Below are positions 53,399 through 62,446 of a DNA stretch of 64,000 nt, one piece after another. The stretch spans positions 86,702 through 150,701 of the forward strand of contig CACWNX010000001.1 in NCBI GenBank assembly GCA_902762295.1, read 5' to 3'. How positions within the stretch are numbered: the stretch's first letter is position 1; the number at the start of each line of letters is the position of its first letter. The notes below the pieces were generated by a model. That model ran no database searches. It was not told where the DNA came from and worked only from the letters and a program-made list of their open reading frames with translations. The DNA comes from an uncultured Pseudomonadota bacterium. GTDB lineage: Bacteria; Pseudomonadota; Alphaproteobacteria; Rs-D84. Made by a program: the position numbers and the translations under genes.

Positions 53399-54628
53399 AT
53401 GAAAATGCGAGAGGGAATAAAAACATCTTTATTATCATTATTCTGTGGTGCGGCGGTATCCATGGGCGCATTTGCGGCACCATCGGTTCGCACAATTGGT
53501 GGTGATGGGACATATACATCTGCGGCGTCGGCGACATCATCGCGTGCTGGGTCACTACGTCCATCGGGAACGACGACGGGCGGTCTGCGACCATCGGTAT
53601 CGGTATCATCGGCGACGACGGGCGGCACCACGGGTGGCACCGCGACGACAACCGGTTCGGTATCAAGTGGCGGCACAGTATCCGGTCGTGTTGCATCGGC
53701 ACCGCGTCTGTCTATTGGAAAATACATTGGCGCGCCAAAGTCGGTCAGTTCGACCCCATCAACCCCATCTGGGTTTGACCCATCGGGTTTAATCAGTCGT
53801 ATTGACCAATTAGAAACCGATGTCACGAACCTTGAATCGACCAAGCAAAATAACATGTCGGGTTCGGACTATATATACATTGAAAACGATGAAATTTGGC
53901 TGAACCTGAATGCATTAAAACAGAAATTAGAAGAAGATGGCGTTGGCCGGGACGGTCAAACGGTTGAAATGGGCACGAATGATTCCGGGTTGTTATGGCG
54001 TTATGTTGGTGAAACGGACGATGATTGGCGCATTTTAATCACATGGGATGCAATCCGTGAAAAATTGGATTTAGATGGATTAAATCAAACAATAAACAAT
54101 CTGACGACCCAGATAAATAACAAGGTTGATAATCATTACGACGACCCGGATGCGATTGGCACGGCATTGGTTGTGAACAATAATGGTGATGTTATTCCGG
54201 GGGGAAAATTTGTGAACCTTGACCAGGGTGCAAACAACGAAAATAAAATCTTGGTTGTTGGTGCGGACGGTAACGTGACCCTGGGCGAAGATAAAACGGC
54301 GGAAATTGACCCGACCCAGTTGGCGACGGACCTTGGGTTAAAGGCATTGGCATACCGTGATACGGTCGGCACGAATCAGATTGACGATTTGGCGGTTGAA
54401 CGTGCGAAATTGGCGGACGATATCGCCAGTGTAATCAGTTGGATTGAATGGTGGAAGAAAAATGCCCCTGGCGACATAACGATAAATTCGGATGGAACGA
54501 TGACGGGCGACGGGATGCAATATGTATTGTCGGTTGACAATTACGGTAATGCAAAGTGGTTCCAGGTAATAACGGCACCAACCGATGGTGCGGGAACGGG
54601 CAACAACGATGAACCACCCACACCATAG
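53399..54628 (+). CDS. exported surface-type protein with S/T/G-rich region and fibre-like C-terminus
   Basis: A 409-residue protein with a signal peptide (to about residue 26). A tract of about 95 residues made of Ser, Thr, Gly and Ala punctuated by Arg follows, then a short heptad-like coiled coil (ISRIDQLETDVTNLEST). The C-terminal half has repeated G-x-N-G-D-V and helical units, including NQIDDLAVERAKLADDIASV. The C-terminus is short and Trp-containing (YGNAKWFQVI), like that of the next gene (SNLNWRVMAV), which suggests related trimeric-fibre proteins. No membrane anchor is visible. ATG 53399 or 53405 could be the start. Confidence 0.68.
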   Translation: MKMREGIKTSLLSLFCGAAVSMGAFAAPSVRTIGGDGTYTSAASATSSRAGSLRPSGTTTGGLRPSVSVSSATTGGTTGGTATTTGSVSSGGTVSGRVASAPRLSIGKYIGAPKSVSSTPSTPSGFDPSGLISRIDQLETDVTNLESTKQNNMSGSDYIYIENDEIWLNLNALKQKLEEDGVGRDGQTVEMGTNDSGLLWRYVGETDDDWRILITWDAIREKLDLDGLNQTINNLTTQINNKVDNHYDDPDAIGTALVVNNNGDVIPGGKFVNLDQGANNENKILVVGADGNVTLGEDKTAEIDPTQLATDLGLKALAYRDTVGTNQIDDLAVERAKLADDIASVISWIEWWKKNAPGDITINSDGTMTGDGMQYVLSVDNYGNAKWFQVITAPTDGAGTGNNDEPPTP

Positions 54629-54796
54629 CGAATTGATAATGAATAACAAACAAAGAAAGGAAATTTGGGGATTAAATTTGTAAAGATACAAAATTAAAAC
54701 CGAAAAAAAGCGACGCCAATGGATTTGTATGAATCAGATGTTATACGAACCCCGCGGTAAACAACAACAACAAACAAAACAAAAAAAGGAACAAAA

Positions 54797-56140
54797 ATGA
54801 AATGTAAAGTAAAAGGATTGGTGTTTGTCGGATTTGCTGCGGCAATCCTGGCGGGCGCCGCACACGCCGGGGATGAAAACATTGTCACATCCAAGGCATA
54901 TACCGATGCAACATACGAAAAATTAGCCGATAAAGTAAACAGTATAGCCGGTGTAGCAGAAGCAGATAAAACAACAAAGTATCCATCAGTTGCCGCATTA
55001 GAAGCTGCGATTGAATCGGTTAGTCCTAATTCGGGCGATTCATACGAATTAACATCACGTAAATTGGCGGGCGGCACAACTGGCGAAGGAAGTATTGCAG
55101 GTAACGCATCTGATTCTACAAAATATACATCTGCTAGGGCCGTCGCAGATTACGTCACCGATGTTTTGGCTGACAATGGTACAGCTGGTTCTGGTTATCA
55201 GCATACGTCAACTGCAGACTTCCAAGTTGGTGGTGCAAATGGTACATGGAAAACCGTTACCGACGGTACATATACCACAGCCGGCAGCGACGGAAACGGT
55301 GGTTTCAAGGTTGATGTTAATGCATTAAATGGAACCGGAACAAACAACTTTGCCAATGTTAGTGGCGGAACAGGTGAAGATACCAATAAACTGCCAACCG
55401 CCGCCGCAGTCAAGGCATACGTTGATAGCAAAGCAACATCTGATTTAAATGGTAAACAAGATAAAGTTGCTGGTACCAATGGTGTGGCAATGGTTGGACA
55501 TGGCGATGGCGAATGGTTACCTGTTCAAGACACGACTTATGCTGAACTTATCCGGGCACAAGACCCAAATGACGCCAGCAAGTATGTTATGAGAGTTGCA
55601 GTTAAAGATTCAAAAATCGCTAACGCCGGAACCAGTATTAGTGACTTGACTAGCAGCAATGCAAGTGATGCAGATAACCTGACCACTGCATGGGCGGTTA
55701 AAGAAGCTATTGCGGATGCCACACAAGATTCTAATGGTAATTCACTGTTCCAAGAAAAATCAGATGCAAATTATCAAATCGGTAATTCAAGTGGAACATG
55801 GGATACAATGGGTAATGGTACATATACGACCTGGGCTCGTAATGCTAGCACAGGTGCTGTAACGGTTGACATCAATGCGGCAACTTCGGCTGCTGGGGTT
55901 ACAACTGGTGAAACAACCATCCCGACATCTGGTGCAGTTGCAGATGCTATCGCGGCAGCAACCGGTAATCAAACCATTCCACAGAAAGACACGACTGTCT
56001 GCACAACAAGCTATCCGTGTGCATTGGTCGCCGAAGGCAGTAATCTGAACTGGCGTGTTATGGCGGTCGGTGGCAATCAGCCAACAACAGGTACTCAGGC
56101 ACCTGGCGCATGCGGTAATGTTGGTGGTTGCGGTGCATAA
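54797..56140 (+). CDS. modular repeat-containing exported fibre-like protein
   Basis: A 447-residue protein with a signal peptide (MKCKVKGLVFVGFAAAILAGAAHA). Five helical units of the form P-T/S-x2-A-V-x2-A/Y-I/V-x3 (for example KLPTAAAVKAYVDS and TIPTSGAVADAIAAA) alternate with beta units. Two beta units are clear duplicates (DFQVGGANGTWKTVTDGTYTT and a second starting NYQIGNSSGTWD). This alternation resembles trimeric autotransporter stalks and phage tail fibres. The end has two Cys pairs and a short Gly/Cys tail (GACGNVGGCGA). An AAGGAAC site precedes the ATG, and a terminator follows. Adhesion is a reasonable guess. Confidence 0.72.
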   Translation: MKCKVKGLVFVGFAAAILAGAAHAGDENIVTSKAYTDATYEKLADKVNSIAGVAEADKTTKYPSVAALEAAIESVSPNSGDSYELTSRKLAGGTTGEGSIAGNASDSTKYTSARAVADYVTDVLADNGTAGSGYQHTSTADFQVGGANGTWKTVTDGTYTTAGSDGNGGFKVDVNALNGTGTNNFANVSGGTGEDTNKLPTAAAVKAYVDSKATSDLNGKQDKVAGTNGVAMVGHGDGEWLPVQDTTYAELIRAQDPNDASKYVMRVAVKDSKIANAGTSISDLTSSNASDADNLTTAWAVKEAIADATQDSNGNSLFQEKSDANYQIGNSSGTWDTMGNGTYTTWARNASTGAVTVDINAATSAAGVTTGETTIPTSGAVADAIAAATGNQTIPQKDTTVCTTSYPCALVAEGSNLNWRVMAVGGNQPTTGTQAPGACGNVGGCGA

Positions 56141-56202
56141 ACACCAAACGCATAATACCCGATTCAGTTATCTAACTGAAAACGGTTAATATGACCCTTT
56201 AC

Positions 56203-56231
56203 ACAGCCCCTCCCCGGGGCTGTGTTTTTTT
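56203..56231 (+). terminator. terminator of the 54797 gene
   Basis: A perfect 8 bp stem ACAGCCCC/GGGGCTGT with a TCCCC loop followed by a run of T. A second perfect hairpin (CCCCTTCTT/AAGAAGGGG, 56241-56261) follows just before the ftsE promoter. Confidence 0.85.
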
Positions 56232-56274
56232 CCACCCTCTCCCCTTCTTATCAAGAAGGGGACTGCTTCTTCCC

Positions 56275-56303
56275 TTGACCGGGAAAGAAAAATTTACTAA
56301 CAT
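56275..56303 (+). promoter_or_regulatory. promoter of ftsEX operon, possibly leaderless
   Basis: TTGACC (56275-56280), a 17 bp spacer and TAACAT (56298-56303). The predicted transcript start coincides with the ftsE ATG at 56311, and no ribosome site is visible. Confidence 0.5.
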
Positions 56304-56310
56304 TGCCCGT

Positions 56311-57102
56311 ATGGAAGATAACACAATCATCTCTTTCGCCAATGTCGGCGCGCGATACGACGGAAATTCCGATGTTCTGACCGATGTATCGTTTAATATC
56401 GGTGCCGGGTCTTTCTTTTTCCTGACCGGGGCATCGGGCGCCGGTAAAACAACGCTGTTGCGTTTAATCTATCAACTGCACCGGCCATGTCGCGGAACAA
56501 TTAAGATTTTCGGCGAACAAACAAATGATATGTCGCGCGATGAAATTACCGGTCTGCGCCACAAAATGGCGATTGTGTTCCAGGAATATTCCCTGCTGTC
56601 GCATATGTCGGTGTTTGACAATGTCGCATTGCCACTGCGCGTGCGCGGTGTTGACGAAGGCAAAATAAAAAAACTGGTGACGAAAACATTGGACTGGGTC
56701 GGCCTGGCCAAGTTTGCAAACGCAAATCCAAAAACACTTAGTGGCGGGCAACAACAACGCGTTTCCGTCGCGCGCGCAATTATCGTGCAACCGCAAATCA
56801 TGCTGGCGGACGAACCAACGGGAAACCTGGACGATGAAAATGCGGCGCGGTTAATGGAACTTTTTATCCAGATGAACAAAATGTTGGGGACAACGATTAT
56901 ATTGGCAACACATAATTCTAAACTGATTCAAACATACAAATTCCCGGTTATGCATGTGGAAAATCATCGGCTGAACTTTGTTGGTACCGGAAAATCGCCC
57001 GCCACGCACGCAACCGAAAAACAAACAAAAAAATTGGACGGCGCAGATTACTTTGCCGAACTGTCCAAACAATTCAGTGATATCGGAAACACACAATCAT
57101 GA
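56311..57102 (+). CDS. ftsE: cell-division ATP-binding protein FtsE
   Basis: FtsE is the ABC ATPase that with FtsX controls periplasmic amidase activation at the division septum. It has 263 residues from ATG 56311. Walker A is GASGAGKTT, the signature is LSGGQQQR and Walker B is IMLADEPTG, with the switch His in ATHN. A tail of about 45 residues beyond the usual end is Lys/Thr/Asp-rich. The open frame upstream of 56311 covers the terminator and promoter and is not coding. It overlaps ftsX by four bases (ATGA). Confidence 0.94.
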   Translation: MEDNTIISFANVGARYDGNSDVLTDVSFNIGAGSFFFLTGASGAGKTTLLRLIYQLHRPCRGTIKIFGEQTNDMSRDEITGLRHKMAIVFQEYSLLSHMSVFDNVALPLRVRGVDEGKIKKLVTKTLDWVGLAKFANANPKTLSGGQQQRVSVARAIIVQPQIMLADEPTGNLDDENAARLMELFIQMNKMLGTTIILATHNSKLIQTYKFPVMHVENHRLNFVGTGKSPATHATEKQTKKLDGADYFAELSKQFSDIGNTQS

Positions 57103-57944
57103 TAAAACGACCAACTGTATTTTCACTGTTCCGCGACCAATCGGTATTCATGACCGCCGTCATGGGGATTATGACATTCTTGGCGGTGATGGCGATGGGA
57201 ATTTCAATCGCAATCGGAACCGGTGTCGCACGATGGAATCGCCAGTGGAATGTCTTTGCCACAATCCAGGTCACCGATAAAGCGAAAACACCCGCGGTTG
57301 AAAAAATACTGCGCGATAATAATGATAAAATTGAAAATGTCCGAATCGTTTCGGCGGACGAAATGTCGGATTTAATGCGCCCATGGATGAATGGCGGAAA
57401 TAATGTTCTGGAAAAATATCTGCCCGATATGTTCGAGGTTAAATTTAAAACCAAATCTGATATGAACGAAGTTGGTAAATCGATTCGTTCTAACGCGCGA
57501 TTTATTACACATAATGATGCGCTGCGCCCGTCGGTTTCCGCCGGATGGAAGATGGTGACAATACTGGCCATCGTCCTTATTATGATTATCGGAACAATCG
57601 GAATGTGTGTTTCATTCATCGCACGAAATACGGCGTTGCTGCATAAACGCGAATTGGAAATATTAAACCAAATTGGGGCAAGTGATTCATTCATATCACG
57701 CCAGATGCAAATAATTGTCACAAAAATTTGCGTGGTCGCATGTGGCGGTGGATTCTTGGTTGCACTGCCAATAATTGGAATTATATTGTCTGTGGCGCAT
57801 TCTGCGCGTGTAGGACTGATGGCGATGTTGGGGATATCGGGTTGTGGTTGGGTTGCACTGTGTTTGATGCCGGTCGCAATTATCATATTCGCAATATTCG
57901 TCACCAAAAGAACAACACTGAAAATTTTAAGCAACGATAAATGA
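57099..57944 (+). CDS. ftsX: cell-division protein FtsX
   Basis: FtsX is the membrane partner of FtsE. The 281 residues show one N-terminal helix (about 18-42), a periplasmic domain (about 45-145) and three further helices with the ELEILNQIGASDSFISRQM coupling segment between the second and third. It overlaps ftsE upstream and the DUF218 gene downstream by four bases each, indicating tight coupling. Confidence 0.93.
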   Translation: MIKRPTVFSLFRDQSVFMTAVMGIMTFLAVMAMGISIAIGTGVARWNRQWNVFATIQVTDKAKTPAVEKILRDNNDKIENVRIVSADEMSDLMRPWMNGGNNVLEKYLPDMFEVKFKTKSDMNEVGKSIRSNARFITHNDALRPSVSAGWKMVTILAIVLIMIIGTIGMCVSFIARNTALLHKRELEILNQIGASDSFISRQMQIIVTKICVVACGGGFLVALPIIGIILSVAHSARVGLMAMLGISGCGWVALCLMPVAIIIFAIFVTKRTTLKILSNDK

Positions 57945-58468
57945 AGATTCTGCGCCCATCTTTTTTATTACTGGGAATTTTTGTGCTTGGTGGGATTATA
58001 TTCAAATTAACCACACCAAACGATTGCGAATTTATTTCGGAAAGCGATAGTATATTCGTTCTGACCGGTGATTTTCGGCGTATTCCATTTGCAATGAAAC
58101 AGTTGGAAAAATATCCTGATTCGGATTTATATATAATCGGTGTTGCACCCGATTCTGCATATAAAAATACAGACCGCGCAATTATTGAATCAGATTCAAA
58201 GTCAACATATCAAAACGCTGTCGCAATCCGCAATATCGCAGAACGCGCCGGATTAGACCGAATCGTTTTGATTACCACCGAAGACCATATTCGTCGCGCA
58301 AAATACCTGGTACAATCCGAATTACCAAAAACAAAAATCGTCAGTTGCCCGGCAAAACTTTCAGAAATGCCACCGGCACGACGACTGGAACGTTGGTTCA
58401 TCGAATACGCAAAATACCTGGTCACGATGATTGGTATCAAAGAAGGCCCACAATTTTACAAGGATTAA
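57941..58468 (+). CDS. DUF218 (YdcF/ElyC-type) membrane-anchored protein
   Basis: A 175-residue protein with one N-terminal membrane segment (about 7-24) followed by a DUF218 domain: SIFVLTGDFRRIPFAM at the start, ESDSKSTYQNAV in the middle and ITTEDHIRRAKYLV later. Members such as ElyC and SanA affect envelope integrity; the enzymatic role is unsettled. The ftsE-ftsX-DUF218-plsC order is common in Alphaproteobacteria. Confidence 0.88.
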   Translation: MKILRPSFLLLGIFVLGGIIFKLTTPNDCEFISESDSIFVLTGDFRRIPFAMKQLEKYPDSDLYIIGVAPDSAYKNTDRAIIESDSKSTYQNAVAIRNIAERAGLDRIVLITTEDHIRRAKYLVQSELPKTKIVSCPAKLSEMPPARRLERWFIEYAKYLVTMIGIKEGPQFYKD

Positions 58469-58471
58469 AAA

Positions 58472-59179
58472 ATGTTCAGAACAATACTTTTCAAAATCAT
58501 ACTTGGGATTTATTTCCTGCTGTGGTCACCAATTTTGGTAATTGTGTTACCATCAAAAAAGTTAACAAAAAAATGCATCATTGATGATGCACGTGGGGTA
58601 CTGTGGCTGGCGCGTGTGATATGCGGAATAAAATACAAAATATTCTATCCACCAACCGAAGAAAATGGAATTCCGGTAACCCCGAACGATAATGTGCGCA
58701 CCGATGGTAAATCTATTATTGCATCAAAACATATGTCAATGATGGAGGTTGCAATCCTGGTCACAAATATTCATAATCCGTTCTTTATTATAAAGCGCGA
58801 ACTGATGTGGATACCGGTCTATGGTTGGTCATTTTGGCGCATGGGTTTGCAACCGGTAAATCGCGCACGCGGCGCAACAAATATGAATAAATTGACCACC
58901 GCGGTTGCCACAAAAATTATGAACGGTCAAACACTGATTATATTTCCCGAAGGCACGCGCACAAAACCCGGTCATCCAATTCCATTAAAACGCGGACTGT
59001 TATTCTTGGCCCAGAAATTAAAATTACCAATCACACCGGTCGGCACCGATACCGGAATTTACTGGCCAAAGCGTGGTCGTATGACATCCGGTACGGCAAC
59101 TATGCATTTTGAACCGGTTTTACCGTCAACGGCATCCTTGGACGAAATCGCCGCGGCAATCAACCGCCACAGCGCATAA
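58472..59179 (+). CDS. plsC: 1-acyl-sn-glycerol-3-phosphate acyltransferase
   Basis: PlsC makes phosphatidic acid at the inner membrane. The 235 residues have an N-terminal hydrophobic helix (about 4-27), the acyltransferase block I as KHMSMMEV (an H-x4-E variant of the usual H-x4-D), block III FPEGTRTKPG and block IV LPITPVGTDTG. It is the last gene of the ftsEX-DUF218-plsC unit, three bases after the previous stop. Confidence 0.92.
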   Translation: MFRTILFKIILGIYFLLWSPILVIVLPSKKLTKKCIIDDARGVLWLARVICGIKYKIFYPPTEENGIPVTPNDNVRTDGKSIIASKHMSMMEVAILVTNIHNPFFIIKRELMWIPVYGWSFWRMGLQPVNRARGATNMNKLTTAVATKIMNGQTLIIFPEGTRTKPGHPIPLKRGLLFLAQKLKLPITPVGTDTGIYWPKRGRMTSGTATMHFEPVLPSTASLDEIAAAINRHSA

Positions 59180-59203
59180 CTTTTTGTATCATTATATATG
59201 TAA

Positions 59204-59620
59204 TCACTTACACCACTTTTCGCGGCGGCCACCGTTGTACTTTCGACCCAAACCTTCGCGGATAATACGGCTACCAATATCATTTCCGTGCGAATCCAAA
59301 ACATTTGCATCAATTCGCCCAAGGTATTTATCATCACGGATATTTTGCAATTCAACAATTGAACCCGGCGGCAATAACTCTGTCAATCGCGCCTTGGCAC
59401 GTTGTGCCATATTGCGTTCATATTCACAATCGCCATGAATTTCCGGCGTGTCAATATTACGGATACGCACACGTACCGACACATCAACGCCACCGTCCAA
59501 TTTTACAACACCCGAAAAAGTATCACCATCAACAACATATCCAACACGCGCCGGAATCGCACAAACCGAATCGGTTATGAATGATGCCAAACAAAAAATC
59601 GCGAATCGTTTTATCATCAT
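59204..59620 (-). CDS. exported thermonuclease-like (SNase) protein
   Basis: A 138-residue protein with a signal peptide (to about residue 18) and a staphylococcal-nuclease OB fold. VGYVVDGDTF and VRIRNIDTPEI carry the acidic and basic active-site residues, and LGRIDANV holds the second Arg. It should cut RNA or DNA outside the cytoplasm. The start codon overlaps the tolB stop (ATGATG with TGA), so it is co-expressed with tolB, taking the position usually held by pal. Confidence 0.88.
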   Translation of the reverse strand: MMIKRFAIFCLASFITDSVCAIPARVGYVVDGDTFSGVVKLDGGVDVSVRVRIRNIDTPEIHGDCEYERNMAQRAKARLTELLPPGSIVELQNIRDDKYLGRIDANVLDSHGNDIGSRIIREGLGRKYNGGRREKWCK

Positions 59621-60939
59621 GGCAACCGCGGTGACCATGTTGGTTCCATACCATTTACACCATCCGGCAAATCTATGTCATAAATATTCTGGCCGGTTAT
59701 ATCAACACTGCGAATGTGACTGATGCGTTCAATATCATCCGATGCGCGTTCGGTTTCATAGTACACAATTCTGCGTGAACCCGGTGCCCAAGACGGTGCC
59801 TCCATAAACCAGCCGCCCGCCAAAATCTTTTCATTTTTACCATTCGGATCCATGATACCAACATAGAAAGTATCATCTGCCATTTTTGTAAACGCAATAA
59901 ATTGCCCATCGGGTGACCATGCCGGTGTCGCATAGCGCCCTGCCCCATATGTGATGCGTTCAATTTCCCCCGTATCCAAATCCAGTATATGGATTTGCTG
60001 GCTGCCACTGCGATCTGAATTGAATGCAATTTTCCGACCATCGGGTGAATATGACGGACTGGTATCTATCGCATTCCCAGATGTCAATTGTTTCAGCGAA
60101 TTTGCATTCATATCGTATTCATATATGTGCGTAATTCCATTTTTAACCAACGACAATGCGACCCGTGTTCCGTCTGGCGAAAACCGCGGTGCAAAGTTCA
60201 TGCCACCAAACTGTCCCAACCTGCGTTGCGCCCCTGTATCCAAATCCAGAATCCATACCATTGGGTCATCATTATAATATGACAAGAATACAACCGATTG
60301 CATATTTGGTGAAAAATGCGGCGACATGACAAAAGTCTTGGTGTCCGACAAATAACGCAAACCTGCACCATCTTGGTCCATTATCGCCATACGTTTCGTG
60401 CGTTTATCAATTGCGCCGGTTTCGGCAATAAACACAATCTGGGTATCAAAATATCCAACTTCGCCCGTCAGACGTTCATAAATCGCATCCGCCATAATAT
60501 GCCCCAAACGCCGTACAGATTTTTTTGATGCAACCAGGCTTTGCGCCTCTATCTGTTCTTTGCCATCAACATCCCAAACAAAGAAATCCAGTTGATATTT
60601 TCCATCGGATAACTTGGTTAATCGGGACTGCACCAGAACAGATGCCTTTATTGCCGCCCACGATTTAAATGACGGCATCGCATCCATTTTTACAAATTCC
60701 GGGAACGCGTTATGATTCACAATATGAAACAGACCCGTTCGTTTCAAGTCCGATTCTACCACATCACGAATCGTTGCCGCATCATTTGCGTTTGCACCCG
60801 ACGCGGTTTCAAATTTTTGAATCGCGACCGAAATCGGTTCAACCGAACCCGCAACAATATCTACCTTTAATTCTGCACGCGCAAACGGAACGAATGAAAT
60901 TACGAACGCGGCGACCGCAAATATAATCTTTTTGAACAT
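59617..60939 (-). CDS. tolB: Tol-Pal system protein TolB
   Basis: TolB is the periplasmic beta-propeller that links Pal to the Tol machinery for outer-membrane constriction. The 440 residues have a signal peptide (to about 22), an alpha/beta N-terminal domain (to about 165) and WD40-like PD40 blades (SPDGTRVALS, YSPDGRKIAFNSDRSG, AWSPDGQFIAFTK). tolQ, tolR, tolA and pal are not in the window; a nuclease gene overlaps its end. Confidence 0.96.
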   Translation of the reverse strand: MFKKIIFAVAAFVISFVPFARAELKVDIVAGSVEPISVAIQKFETASGANANDAATIRDVVESDLKRTGLFHIVNHNAFPEFVKMDAMPSFKSWAAIKASVLVQSRLTKLSDGKYQLDFFVWDVDGKEQIEAQSLVASKKSVRRLGHIMADAIYERLTGEVGYFDTQIVFIAETGAIDKRTKRMAIMDQDGAGLRYLSDTKTFVMSPHFSPNMQSVVFLSYYNDDPMVWILDLDTGAQRRLGQFGGMNFAPRFSPDGTRVALSLVKNGITHIYEYDMNANSLKQLTSGNAIDTSPSYSPDGRKIAFNSDRSGSQQIHILDLDTGEIERITYGAGRYATPAWSPDGQFIAFTKMADDTFYVGIMDPNGKNEKILAGGWFMEAPSWAPGSRRIVYYETERASDDIERISHIRSVDITGQNIYDIDLPDGVNGMEPTWSPRLP

Positions 60940-60972
60940 GTAAAATCCTTTCCCGAATATTTAACCGAACAC

Positions 60973-61001
60973 ATTCTAGAACATCGTCGCATAAAGTGCA
61001 A
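60973..61001 (-). promoter_or_regulatory. promoter of tolB
   Basis: The minus strand shows TTGCAC (60996-61001), a 17 bp spacer and TAGAAT (60973-60978). Confidence 0.6.
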
Positions 61002-61122
61002 GCATCCAAAATTGTAAATTTTTACCGAATCGAAACCAACACAAAAATACATTTATGTCCAACAAAATTTGTCATACCCCCGCCCCCACAACCGTCCATA
61101 CCCCAGTAAACACAAGGGTCTA

Positions 61123-61189
61123 GACAAATGTATTGACAAATGTAAATACAATGGTATAGTTCCTTGTAAAGACGGTTGTATAGGACAAT
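61123..61189 (+). promoter_or_regulatory. promoter with two pairs of operator-like direct repeats
   Basis: The promoter is TTGACA (61133-61138), a 16 bp spacer and TATAGT (61155-61160). GACAAATGTA occurs twice with a 12-base period across the -35 (61123-61132, 61135-61144). TGTATAGGAC occurs twice with the same 12-base period after the start point (61168-61177, 61180-61189). Such arrays suit cooperative binding by the CopG/RHH protein encoded just downstream. Confidence 0.6.
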
Positions 61190-61204
61190 GTATAGGACGA
61201 AAAA

Positions 61205-61432
61205 ATGCCAAATGTAATGCAACAACTTTTTGTAATGAATATTGAATCACTGCTGCGGGACTATGCGGCGTATCGTGCATTTAATAAATCTGATGCGGTT
61301 ATAAACATGCGTATTCCCCGCCCGGTCTTGGACCGATTAAAAGAATTGGCGGCGGCGCAACACGTCCCGTACCAATCGCTGATTTCGTCTGTTCTGTTTT
61401 CATTGGCGAATACCGAAGACAACAAACAATAA
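61205..61432 (+). CDS. CopG/RHH-type antitoxin-like regulator
   Basis: A 75-residue protein. Residues about 30-66 (INMRIPRPVLDRLKELAAAQHVPYQSLISSVL) form the strand-helix-helix of ribbon-helix-helix antitoxins, with the VPYQ-x-L-I turn typical of the CopG/BrnA-like group. It is preceded by a promoter carrying repeated operator-like sites, which suggests autoregulation. It is followed 17 bp later by a 316-residue gene that would be the candidate partner. No recognised toxin fold was seen next to it. Confidence 0.75.
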   Translation: MPNVMQQLFVMNIESLLRDYAAYRAFNKSDAVINMRIPRPVLDRLKELAAAQHVPYQSLISSVLFSLANTEDNKQ

Positions 61433-61449
61433 ACCAAGGAAGCAAAAAA

Positions 61450-62400
61450 ATGCAAAACAACATAATTCCAAACAACAATCAATATCATGCATTAAATCAT
61501 GCAAAAAGTAATGTATACATGTACGACGAGTTATCTATATGGCCAGATTTGGTTCCGAATGACCGTTACGCGGTCACTTCCAACGAACATTGGGAATTAA
61601 GCAAAATTCTTGATATTATAAATGTTCAAGATAAAAAATATTTTTCCCACCCATTGACCGTCAGTATGGCACTTGGTCAAAACACACCAAAAGAATGCAC
61701 GACACAAAACAACAACGAATTGGTGCAAAATCATGTGCGACCAATAAAAGAAAATTCTGATTTGGAATTATCACGTTATGCCGCATGGACATTGGTCAAA
61801 GAAATCGGAAAAATAATGCCAACTTCGTTTGTTCAAGAATATTTTATCAACCCCGGCAAATCTTTATCAGACATATATAATATATCAACCCAAACCGAAC
61901 GCATTGAATTACGCAACAAAGTTGCAAAATTAAACGATAAACTGGACGGAATATTCAATTCCTTGAATCCCACCGCCCAACATTTCGCCACATTTAATCA
62001 CCAACGAATTGAATGGCTGTTTAATCGAACAACGAAAGCAAAAATTATAAAAGACCGCAAATTATTGCCAAATGTTAAAAAACCAAGTAAAGACAAATTG
62101 GCAACACCATCAAAAACACAACTTTATGATTATATGAATGTCCGATTACTGAAAGCATATATTGATGCCGCCGAAACGATTATAAAAAAATGGGACACCA
62201 ATCCAAAATCACACAATTATTTTGCATTGCGCGATATAACATATATGGCACTGCATAAAATTTGTGTGGATTTTTGGTGCAACGGCAGCACCAGTCCGCT
62301 TGCGAACCTTTGCCATTATGGCATAAAATCAATTGAGCAATGGCAACACGAACGCGAAATCGCATTTGCCAAACAATATATTGAAAAACACATTCGTTAA
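61450..62400 (+). CDS. unrecognised protein paired with the RHH regulator (DinD-like resemblance)
   Basis: A 316-residue cytoplasmic protein, mainly helical. Some segments resemble the DNA-damage-inducible protein D family: LSRYAAWTLVKEIGK, then FATFNHQRIEWLFNRTTKAKI and TQLYDYMNVRLLKAYIDAAETI. The similarity is weak and the order only partly matches. An AAGGAAGC site precedes ATG 61450. The gene is cotranscribed with the RHH gene and ends in a strong terminator. It could be a toxin, a DinD-like SOS protein, or neither. Confidence 0.5.
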   Translation: MQNNIIPNNNQYHALNHAKSNVYMYDELSIWPDLVPNDRYAVTSNEHWELSKILDIINVQDKKYFSHPLTVSMALGQNTPKECTTQNNNELVQNHVRPIKENSDLELSRYAAWTLVKEIGKIMPTSFVQEYFINPGKSLSDIYNISTQTERIELRNKVAKLNDKLDGIFNSLNPTAQHFATFNHQRIEWLFNRTTKAKIIKDRKLLPNVKKPSKDKLATPSKTQLYDYMNVRLLKAYIDAAETIIKKWDTNPKSHNYFALRDITYMALHKICVDFWCNGSTSPLANLCHYGIKSIEQWQHEREIAFAKQYIEKHIR

Positions 62401-62428
62401 AAAAGGTGCCAATTCGGCACCTTTTCTT
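62399..62428. terminator. bidirectional rho-independent terminator
   Basis: A stem AAAGGTGCC/GGCACCTTT around AATTC with A and T flanks, between the 61450 gene and the convergent pilin-like gene. Confidence 0.85.
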
Positions 62429-62446
62429 TACACAACATTTTATTCA

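Noticed and set aside
54797..56140. Phage tail fibre.
   Set aside because: It has a signal peptide, its own promoter region and terminator, and no phage genes around it.
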